This document shows positions 57,812 to 64,000 of a DNA stretch of 64,000 nucleotides, in pieces. The stretch is from Pseudomonas synxantha (GTDB lineage: Bacteria > Pseudomonadota > Gammaproteobacteria > Pseudomonadales > Pseudomonadaceae), in assembly GCF_900105675.1 (NCBI RefSeq), contig NZ_LT629786.1, forward strand, positions 6,572,001 through 6,636,000. The letters are read 5' to 3'. The notes under the pieces are model-generated. The model saw only the letters and a program-made list of their open reading frames with translations, was not told the origin of the DNA and did no database searches. Positions within the stretch are counted from its first letter, which is position 1; each line of letters starts with the position of its first letter. A program made the translations under genes and the position numbers.

Positions 57812-58468
57812 ATGGAAAAGGGATTTTTCAGGCGAAAAGTCGACACCGTCCTGGGGGTCGATATCAATGACAGCAGCATCAGGTTGATCGAGCTGGGCCG
57901 TTCAGCGGGCGTTTTCAGCGTCCAGGGCTACGTGACCCAGGCGCTGCCGACCCATGCGGTGGTCGATGGTGCCCTGTTGGACGTCGAAGGCGTGGGGCGG
58001 GCATTGCAGCAGGCATTATCGCGCCTGCGGCCCTCAGCCCGGAGCGCCGCCGTGGCGGTGGCGGGCCCTTCGGTTATCACGCGGTTGATCGAAATGGATG
58101 CAGGCCTCAGCGACGAGGAAATGGCCTGGAAGATCCAGATGGAAGCCGACCAGTTTATTCCCTATCCATTGGATGAAGTGGCCATCGATTTTCAGGTCCG
58201 GAGCCCGTCGGCCCAGGGGGAGCAATGGGTCGAAGTGATGTTGGCAGCGTGCCTGCGCGAGCAAGTCGAGGCGCGTGAAGCGGTTTTGGCTCTGGCGGGG
58301 CTGGTGCTGCAGGTGGTAGATGTGGAAGAGTTTGCATTGGAGCGCGCTTGCCGTCAGGATTTTGCCAGCTTCGCGCCGGCTCATCGAGTCGATGGCGCAC
58401 AATGGGCCGTGGATGCCCAGGAGATGGGAGTGGCTTGCGGGTTGGCCCTGAGGAGTTTCGCTGGATGA
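57812..58468 (+). CDS. pilM: Type IV pilus assembly protein PilM, internally truncated
   Basis: PilM is normally about 354 residues, an actin-like cytoplasmic protein that binds ATP and the PilN N-terminus. This one has 218. Residues 1-190 match the family (VDTVLGVDINDSSIRLIELGRSAGVFSVQGYV, WKIQMEADQFIPYPLDEVAIDFQV, LALAGLVLQVVDVEEFALER). After about 20 unrelated residues it jumps to the normal C-terminus (GVACGLALRSF). About 135 residues, including the second phosphate-binding and adenosine motifs, are missing in frame. ATG 57812 with GGGGAG 5 nt upstream. It overlaps pilN by 4 nt. Function may be altered or lost. Confidence 0.85.
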   Translation: MEKGFFRRKVDTVLGVDINDSSIRLIELGRSAGVFSVQGYVTQALPTHAVVDGALLDVEGVGRALQQALSRLRPSARSAAVAVAGPSVITRLIEMDAGLSDEEMAWKIQMEADQFIPYPLDEVAIDFQVRSPSAQGEQWVEVMLAACLREQVEAREAVLALAGLVLQVVDVEEFALERACRQDFASFAPAHRVDGAQWAVDAQEMGVACGLALRSFAG

Positions 58469-59016
58469 TACGAATCAATCTTTTGCCTTGGCGCCAGGCG
58501 CTGGCGGAACGCAGGCGTAGATATTTCCTGATGCTGATGCTGGCGTTTGCCTGCCTGGCACTGGCTGCAGTCTGGTTGGCTGATCAGGTGATCGACCAGG
58601 CGATAGATCGGCAGGTAAGTCGCAACAATCGCCTGGGTGAGGACATTGCCGTACAGGATTCACGGATCAGGACCATTGACGACCTGCAGGAGCGCAGCCA
58701 GCAGTTGGCCGAACGCATGAAGGTTGTGCAGGATCTGCACGACGCCCGTTCTTCCGGTGCCCGGCTGTTCGATCAGTTGGCTCGCGCAGTGCCCGAGGGC
58801 GTACATCTGCATGAGGTGGTGGCGAACGGCGATACCATCAGCATCCGCGGCAGTGCTGAAAGCCACCAGGATATCGCCCAGCTGATGCGTCGGCTCGAGG
58901 CCACGCAAGGGGCTCACGCGACTCGTCTGCAGCGCGTGCAGGCCGAAGGCGAGCGCGGCGAAAGTGAATTTCAGCTAATGGTGCGCCAGGGGGAAACCGT
59001 CGAGGCGCAACCATGA
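58465..59016 (+). CDS. pilN: Type IV pilus inner-membrane protein PilN
   Basis: PilN, 183 residues, has the PilM-binding N-terminus MIRINLLPWRQALAERRRR, one membrane helix at about 22-42 (LMLMLAFACLALAAVWLAD), a coiled coil (NRLGEDIAVQDSRIRTIDDLQERSQQLAERM) and a periplasmic domain (HLHEVVANGDTISIRGSAESHQDIAQLMRRLE). It forms the alignment subcomplex with PilO and PilP. The INLLPWR motif is intact although PilM, its partner, is truncated. It overlaps both neighbours by 4 nt. Confidence 0.92.
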   Translation: MIRINLLPWRQALAERRRRYFLMLMLAFACLALAAVWLADQVIDQAIDRQVSRNNRLGEDIAVQDSRIRTIDDLQERSQQLAERMKVVQDLHDARSSGARLFDQLARAVPEGVHLHEVVANGDTISIRGSAESHQDIAQLMRRLEATQGAHATRLQRVQAEGERGESEFQLMVRQGETVEAQP

Positions 59017-59984
59017 GCCTGCCCAGGCTCGACGTTTCCACGCTTTCCCACAACGCTGCCAAATGGCCCTTGCCCTGCCGGATCCTGCTCGGCTTTGCGC
59101 TGGCCGGCCTGGTGCTGCTGGTGGGTGAGGCTTTGTACCTGGGCCCGTCGCGGGAGCAGCTGCAGGCGCTCGAGGTTCGGGGGCATGCACTGCAACAGCA
59201 GCTTGCAGAAAAAACAGGATTGGCTACCAGTCTGGAGGCGCGTGCCGATCATTTGCGCGTGATGGAGGATAAGGTCGTGAGCCTTCTGCGGCAGTTGCCC
59301 GCAGAGTCCGAAGTGCCTGCCTTGCTCGAAGATGTTGCCCGGTTGGCGGTTGCCAATGGTGTATGGGTCGAGGGCATTAGGGTGCTGGATGAGGAGCCTC
59401 GGCAGCTCTACACCGAACAACCTATGCAGATGGGCGCGATCGGGGCCTACCACGACCTGGCGGCGTTCGTCAGTGCCTTGGGTGGGCTGCTTCGGGTCAT
59501 CACCGTGCAGGATGTCACGCTTCGGCCTGAGGGCGCCTTGCTGCGTCTCGATATGTTGGCCAAGACCTATCGGGGCGCCACGCCAAGCGGCAAGGCCCGC
59601 CAGACGTTCGAGTCGGGCCCGCGATTTGTCTATGACCCTTCAACCCTGCGCGATCCGTTCCTGTCGCCCACCTTGCAGGCCGCCCGCGTGCCCGGTCGGC
59701 CGGCGCTTTCGCCGGATCTCACCCGGCCACGGGGGCTGCTGGAGGGCATGACCATCGATCAGTTCGAAATGGTCGGCACACTGTCCAATGGCGTGCAGGC
59801 TTTCGCCTTGCTGCGTGCGGGATCATTGGTGCATCGCCTGGCGGTCGGTGATTACCTTGGGCCGGACCATGGCCAGGTCACGGCCATCCAAGACGGTTAT
59901 ATCGAACTGGTCGAGCTGTTCCCCGATGACCAGGGCGCATGGCTGGAACGCCCGCGAACCCTGGTGCTGAACGTCAACTCATAA
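59013..59984 (+). CDS. pilOP: PilO-PilP fusion protein
   Basis: One 323-residue ORF covers two normally separate pilus proteins. Residues 1-190 are PilO: a helix at about 22-43 (ILLGFALAGLVLLVGEALYLG), a coiled coil and the periplasmic domain ending LDMLAKTYRG. Residues about 205-323 are PilP: FVYDPSTLRDPFLSP, RPRGLLEGMTIDQFEMVGTL, HRLAVGDYLGPDHGQVTAIQDGYIELVEL and AWLERPRTLVLNV. The PilP signal peptide and lipobox are gone, so PilP would be held by the PilO helix rather than by lipid. No frameshift or hidden start separates them. It links PilN to the PilQ secretin. Confidence 0.9.
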   Translation: MSLPRLDVSTLSHNAAKWPLPCRILLGFALAGLVLLVGEALYLGPSREQLQALEVRGHALQQQLAEKTGLATSLEARADHLRVMEDKVVSLLRQLPAESEVPALLEDVARLAVANGVWVEGIRVLDEEPRQLYTEQPMQMGAIGAYHDLAAFVSALGGLLRVITVQDVTLRPEGALLRLDMLAKTYRGATPSGKARQTFESGPRFVYDPSTLRDPFLSPTLQAARVPGRPALSPDLTRPRGLLEGMTIDQFEMVGTLSNGVQAFALLRAGSLVHRLAVGDYLGPDHGQVTAIQDGYIELVELFPDDQGAWLERPRTLVLNVNS

Positions 59985-59996
59985 CGGAATCAAACA

Positions 59997-61379
59997 ATGA
60001 AAAGGACTTTCTCGTCCTTCGGTGTGGCGCTATGGATAGCGTTCACGGCACCGATGGCTGCCGCTGTGCCCAATCGCCCGGACCTGATCCGCCTGCCGCC
60101 GCCTGACAGTGCCTTGCCGGTCAGCTATACGGGCGAAAAATTGACCCTCAATTTTCAGGACATCGACCTGCGGGCGGTATTGCAGCAAATCGCCGATGTC
60201 GCCGGGCTCAACCTGGTGACCAGCGACGAGGTGCAGGGCTCGATCACCCTGCGGCTCAAGGACGTGCCCTGGGACCAGGCGCTGGATCTGGTGCTGCAAA
60301 CCAAGGGCCTGGACAAACGGGTGAAGGCCGGCGTGTTGCTGGTGGCGCCCGCCGATGAATTGGCCGCTCGCGAACTGCTGGTGCTGGAGTCGCGCAAGCA
60401 GATGGCCGAGCTGGCACCGTTGCGTCGGGAGTTATTGCAGGTCAATTACGCCAAGGCTGCGGACCTGGCCAAGCTGTTCCAGTCGGTGACCGGTTTTGAG
60501 GGCGCCACGGATGAACGCGGCTCGGTGGCGGTGGATGACCGCACCAACAACATCATCGCCTACCAGACCGGCGAACGGCTGGAAGAGCTGCGGCGCATCG
60601 TGGCGCAGTTGGATATTCCGGTACGCCAGGTGATGATCGAGGCGCGGATCGTCGAGGCCAATGTCGACTACGACAAAAGCCTGGGCGTGCGCTGGGGTGG
60701 GCGGCTCAGCCGCGGCAACTGGGGCGCCGGAGGTATTTCCAAGCCCCTGGCGGACGGCGCCGAGCCCCCGCAAAGCCCGCCCAGTTCACCCTTCGTCGAC
60801 CTGGGGTCGCTGACCGGTACGTCGGGGCTGGGTATCGCCTACATCACCGACAACCTGTTGCTGGATCTCGAACTGACGGCGATGGAGAAAAGCGGCAACG
60901 GCGAAATCGTTTCGCAGCCCAAGGTTGTCACGTCCGATAAAGAGACTGCGCGCATACTCAAAGGCACCGAGATTCCCTACCAGGAGTCCACCTCCCAGGG
61001 CGCTACCTCGGTGTCCTTCAAGGAAGCGTCCCTTTCACTGGAGGTCACGCCGCAAATCACCCCCGATGACCATGTGATCATGGCGGTCAAGGTCACCAAG
61101 GACGAGCCCGACTACCTGAACCGGCTCAATGACGTGCCGCCGATCAAGAAAAACGAAGTCAACGCCAAGGTGCTGGTTCGGGATGGCGAGACTATTGTCA
61201 TCGGCGGGGTTTTCTCCAATACCCAAAGCAAAGTGGTAGATAAAGTGCCATTTTTGGGCGATGTACCGTATCTTGGCCGCCTTTTCCGACGCGATGTGGT
61301 GGCGGAGAAAAAATCCGAGCTGCTGGTATTCCTGACTCCGCGTATTATGAATAACCAGGCGATTGCTGTGAGTCGTTGA
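59997..61379 (+). CDS. pilQ: Short PilQ secretin (no AMIN domains)
   Basis: This 460-residue outer-membrane secretin has a signal peptide (to PMAAAVP, about residue 24). An STN/N0 domain ([39 protein letters not shown]), an N1 domain ([33 protein letters not shown]) and the secretin core ([25 protein letters not shown] to [19 protein letters not shown]) follow. P. aeruginosa PilQ is about 714 residues because of two peptidoglycan-binding AMIN domains, which are absent here. The build resembles HofQ/ComE-type DNA-uptake secretins. Confidence 0.92.
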   Translation: MKRTFSSFGVALWIAFTAPMAAAVPNRPDLIRLPPPDSALPVSYTGEKLTLNFQDIDLRAVLQQIADVAGLNLVTSDEVQGSITLRLKDVPWDQALDLVLQTKGLDKRVKAGVLLVAPADELAARELLVLESRKQMAELAPLRRELLQVNYAKAADLAKLFQSVTGFEGATDERGSVAVDDRTNNIIAYQTGERLEELRRIVAQLDIPVRQVMIEARIVEANVDYDKSLGVRWGGRLSRGNWGAGGISKPLADGAEPPQSPPSSPFVDLGSLTGTSGLGIAYITDNLLLDLELTAMEKSGNGEIVSQPKVVTSDKETARILKGTEIPYQESTSQGATSVSFKEASLSLEVTPQITPDDHVIMAVKVTKDEPDYLNRLNDVPPIKKNEVNAKVLVRDGETIVIGGVFSNTQSKVVDKVPFLGDVPYLGRLFRRDVVAEKKSELLVFLTPRIMNNQAIAVSR

Positions 61380-61383
61380 TTCT

Positions 61384-61902
61384 GTGCGAAATTTGATTCT
61401 TGTAGGACCGATGGGGGCTGGAAAGAGCACCATCGGCCGTTTGCTGGCCAAAGAGCTGCGCCTGCCATTCAAAGACTCCGATAAGGAAATTGAATTGCGC
61501 ACGGGTGCCAATATCCCATGGATCTTCGATAAGGAAGGCGAGCTGGGTTTTCGCGACCGTGAGCAGGCGATGATTGCCGAGCTGTGCGGCTGCGACGGCG
61601 TGGTGTTGGCGACCGGCGGTGGCGCAGTGATGCGCGATGAAAACCGTCGTGCGCTGCATGCCGGTGGTCGGGTGGTGTATTTGCATGCGTCGGTCGAGCA
61701 GCAGGTAGGCCGCACCGCCCGTGATCGCAATCGCCCGTTGCTGCGCACTGCTGACCCGGCGAAAACCTTGCGGGACCTGCTTGCACTACGCGATCCGCTG
61801 TATCGGGAAATCGCCGATCTGGTGGTGGAAACCGATGAACGGCCACCGCGAATGGTGGTGCTCGATATTCTTGAGCGCCTGCAGCGGCTGCCACCCCGTT
61901 AA
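61384..61902 (+). CDS. aroK: Shikimate kinase
   Basis: AroK, 172 residues, phosphorylates shikimate at the 3-hydroxyl for aromatic synthesis. Walker A is GPMGAGKST (8-16). The substrate-binding aspartate and arginine regions are [11 protein letters not shown] and FRDREQAMI, the Walker B-like motif is [13 protein letters not shown], and the lid is [11 protein letters not shown]. The start is GTG 61384, 4 nt after the pilQ stop, so it is co-transcribed with the pil genes. Confidence 0.97.
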   Translation: MRNLILVGPMGAGKSTIGRLLAKELRLPFKDSDKEIELRTGANIPWIFDKEGELGFRDREQAMIAELCGCDGVVLATGGGAVMRDENRRALHAGGRVVYLHASVEQQVGRTARDRNRPLLRTADPAKTLRDLLALRDPLYREIADLVVETDERPPRMVVLDILERLQRLPPR

Positions 61903-62027
61903 AGCCTGGCCCGAAATGCGCTATTCTCGGCGGCGCGCCATAACCTTGCGAGGTGTGGCGTAGAGCTATCAAGTGGTGTCGGGTCACGGCGCTGCCGGTC
62001 GTCAATATATCTTCAACGCGGGGACAC

Positions 62028-63128
62028 ATGCAGACACTTAAGGTCGATCTAGGCGAGCGCAGCTACCCGATCCACATTGGCGAAGGTCTTTTGGACCGGC
62101 CCGAGCTGCTTGCACCGCATATTGCCGGTCGGCAGGTGGCGATCATCTCCAACGAAACGGTCGCGCCGTTGTATCTTGAGCGTCTGAGCCGCAGCCTTGT
62201 GGCGTATTCGGTGATCTCTGTGGTGTTGCCTGACGGCGAAGCCCACAAGAACTGGGAAACCCTGCAACTGATTTTTGATGGCCTGCTGACTGCGCGTCAT
62301 GACCGTCGAACTACCGTGGTCGCCCTGGGCGGCGGTGTGATCGGCGACATGGCCGGTTTTGCCGCGGCCTGTTACCAGCGCGGCGTGGACTTTATCCAGG
62401 TGCCGACCACCCTGTTGTCCCAGGTCGATTCGTCGGTGGGCGGCAAGACCGGTATCAACCATCCGCTGGGCAAGAACATGGTCGGTGCTTTCTACCAGCC
62501 CCAAGCCGTGCTGATCGATACCACCACCCTCAACACCTTGCCGCCGCGGGAGCTGTCGGCGGGCCTGGCGGAAGTCATCAAGTACGGGCTGATCTGCGAC
62601 GAGCCCTTCCTGACCTGGCTCGAAGAACACGTTGATGCCCTGCGCGCACTCGACCAGGTGGCCCTGACCGAAGCGATTTCCCGCTCCTGCGCCGCCAAGG
62701 CGCTGGTGGTGAATGCCGACGAACGGGAGTCTGGCGTACGCGCCACCCTGAACCTGGGCCATACCTTCGGCCATGCGATCGAAACGCACATGGGCTATGG
62801 TGTGTGGTTGCATGGGGAAGCCGTAGCGGCTGGCACTGTGATGGCATTGGAAATGTCGCAGCGCCTGGGCTGGATCAGCGCCCAGGAGCGCGATCGTGGC
62901 ATCCGCCTGTTCCAGCGAGCCGGTTTGCCGGTCATCCCGCCGACGGAGATGACCGAGGCCGATTTCCTCGAACATATGGCAATAGACAAGAAAGTGATCG
63001 ACGGTCGACTGCGACTGGTGCTGTTGCGCCACATGGGCGAGGCAGTGGTGACCGACGATTATCCGAAAGAGATTTTACAGGCCACGCTGGGAGCGGATTA
63101 CCGCGCCCTGGCCCAGCTTAAAGGTTAA
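62028..63128 (+). CDS. aroB: 3-dehydroquinate synthase
   Basis: AroB, 366 residues, cyclises DAHP to 3-dehydroquinate using NAD+ and a metal ion. It has the NAD-binding segments [12 protein letters not shown] and [61 protein letters not shown]. Metal ligands include the E in [10 protein letters not shown] in [12 protein letters not shown], and [13 protein letters not shown] 62028 begins [22 protein letters not shown]; the upstream in-frame start is not family-like. The 125-nt gap after aroK has no clear element. Confidence 0.97.
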   Translation: MQTLKVDLGERSYPIHIGEGLLDRPELLAPHIAGRQVAIISNETVAPLYLERLSRSLVAYSVISVVLPDGEAHKNWETLQLIFDGLLTARHDRRTTVVALGGGVIGDMAGFAAACYQRGVDFIQVPTTLLSQVDSSVGGKTGINHPLGKNMVGAFYQPQAVLIDTTTLNTLPPRELSAGLAEVIKYGLICDEPFLTWLEEHVDALRALDQVALTEAISRSCAAKALVVNADERESGVRATLNLGHTFGHAIETHMGYGVWLHGEAVAAGTVMALEMSQRLGWISAQERDRGIRLFQRAGLPVIPPTEMTEADFLEHMAIDKKVIDGRLRLVLLRHMGEAVVTDDYPKEILQATLGADYRALAQLKG

Positions 63129-63138
63129 TAAGATCCCG

Positions 63139-64000
63139 ATGACTAGTTTGCATGCCGACGAGGCGTTCCTCGGCCATTATCACTTGAGCCATGACCCTTT
63201 CGCTCCACGGGTGCCTGGCTTCAAATTCTTCCCGGCCCAGCGCAAGCCCGTGCTGGGGCAACTGCACCACCTGGCACGCTACAGCCAGCTGCTGCTGGTG
63301 GTCACCGGCCCGCTGGGCAGCGGCAAGACCTTGCTGCGCCAGGCGCTGGTCGCCAGCACTAACAAGCAATCGGTGCAGAGTGTGGTGGTCTCGGCCCGTG
63401 GCGCCGGCGATGCTGCAGGCGTGCTGCGCCAGGTGGCCCAGGCGCTGGACGTGGCCAATGCCGAGCCAAACGCGATTCTCAAGCAGGTGGTGCAACTGGG
63501 CCTGACCGGCCAGGAAGTCTATCTGCTGGTGGACGACGCCGAGCAGCTTGACGAATCTGCCCTCGAAGCGCTGCTGGCGCTTGCTGCGGGCACGCCGGAA
63601 GGTCGCCCGCATGTGTTCCTGTTTGGCGAGTCGTCGTTGATCGCCGATCTGGAGCAGATCAGCGGTGATCAGGAACTGTTCCACGTCATTGAGCTGCAGC
63701 CCTACGAAGAGGAAGAAACCCGCGAATACCTGGCTCAACGCCTTGAAGGCGCCGGGGCGGGTATCGAACTTTTCTCCGCTGCGCAGATCTCTGATATTCA
63801 CGAAAGCTCCGATGGCTGGCCTGGCAACATCAACCAGGTTGCCCGCGATGCAATGATCGAAGCCATGATTGCCAGCCGCTCAGCGGTCAAGCGTCCAAAG
63901 ATGGGGTTCACTATGCCTAAGAAGCACGTATTGGCTATTTCCGCCGTTGTCGTGGTCGCTGTTGCCGCCGCCTGGTTGATCCCGGGTCGCAATAAAGCAC
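63139..64000 (+). CDS. damX: DamX-like AAA ATPase/SPOR protein (partial, runs off window)
   Basis: The visible 287 residues begin MTSLHADEAFLGHYHLSHDPFAPRVPGFKFFPAQRKPVLGQLHHL, an ExeA/DamX-type AAA domain. Walker A is GPLGSGKT (57-64), Walker B-like VYLLVDDAEQLD, and DGWPGNINQVARDAM follows. A membrane helix occurs near 262-283 (VLAISAVVVVAVAAAWLIP). Position after aroB and this build fit DamX, whose periplasmic C-terminal SPOR domain, binding septal peptidoglycan, would lie beyond the window. E. coli DamX lacks a clear ATPase, so the pseudomonad version is a larger variant. Confidence 0.85.
   Translation, partial: MTSLHADEAFLGHYHLSHDPFAPRVPGFKFFPAQRKPVLGQLHHLARYSQLLLVVTGPLGSGKTLLRQALVASTNKQSVQSVVVSARGAGDAAGVLRQVAQALDVANAEPNAILKQVVQLGLTGQEVYLLVDDAEQLDESALEALLALAAGTPEGRPHVFLFGESSLIADLEQISGDQELFHVIELQPYEEEETREYLAQRLEGAGAGIELFSAAQISDIHESSDGWPGNINQVARDAMIEAMIASRSAVKRPKMGFTMPKKHVLAISAVVVVAVAAAWLIPGRNKA

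Noticed and set aside
1..64000. tRNA, rRNA or prophage segments
   Set aside because: I looked for cloverleaf-like TTCGANTC arms, rRNA-like stretches and phage gene runs and recognised none; a tRNAscan or Rfam search would be needed to exclude small RNAs.

Overview
The window is about 64 kb of chromosome from a fluorescent pseudomonad (Pseudomonas fluorescens group). The evidence is high GC, a complete Pseudomonas-type hut locus, the class II medium-chain PHA cluster (phaC1-Z-C2-D-F-I) beside ubiE and hslVU, the ponA-pilMNOPQ-aroKB-damX block, and many intergenic GTGGGAG...CTTGC REP elements. I saw no rRNA, tRNA, CRISPR or prophage. Most of the region is ordinary, densely packed chromosome; the oddities are local.

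Layout. (1) 1-15.7 kb: histidine/urocanate utilisation, hutF(-) diverging from hutC-hutD, then hutU, a CodB-like urocanate transporter, hutXWV (betaine-type ABC importer), two hutH paralogues, a histidine permease, hutI and hutG. HutC-type operators (TGTA-N2-TACA) lie in the hutF/hutC gap and over the predicted start point of a sigma-54 promoter before hutU. The first hutH paralogue lacks exactly the Ala-Ser-Gly triplet that forms the MIO cofactor. (2) 15.9-23.3 kb: pip, then dtd split by an intact 1,422-bp IS4-family element with an 11-bp target duplication, then opgG-opgH (periplasmic glucans). (3) 23.5-31.2 kb: a polar amino-acid ABC importer with a tandemly duplicated binding protein, then two helical-bimodular-type chemoreceptors with sigma-28-like promoters. 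(4) 31.4-37.3 kb, minus strand: ubiE-ubiJ-ubiB-hisI-hisE-tatA-tatB-tatC-rsmE. (5) 37.5-44.4 kb: PHA genes, with phaI-phaF facing phaD-phaC2-phaZ-phaC1. (6) 44.6-52.2 kb, minus strand: DUF971 gene, hslU, hslV (sigma-32 promoter), an FtsN-like SPOR protein, argS, priA. (7) 52.4-54.9 kb: rpmE, a secreted nuclease, malic enzyme. (8) 55.1-64 kb: ponA(-), then pilM-pilN-pilOP-pilQ-aroK-aroB-damX(partial).

How they work together. The hut genes import histidine and urocanate and degrade them by the five-step route through formiminoglutamate and formylglutamate. The PHA genes make, bind and depolymerise medium-chain polyester granules. The pil genes encode the envelope subcomplex of a type IV pilus or DNA-uptake machine, but in reduced form: PilM lacks most of its actin-like core, PilO and PilP are fused, and PilQ lacks the N-terminal AMIN domains.

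Twelve REP loci occupy the gaps. Eight have the usual convergent REPIN shape; four have the opposite topology with a short linker, which may be a second mobile form.
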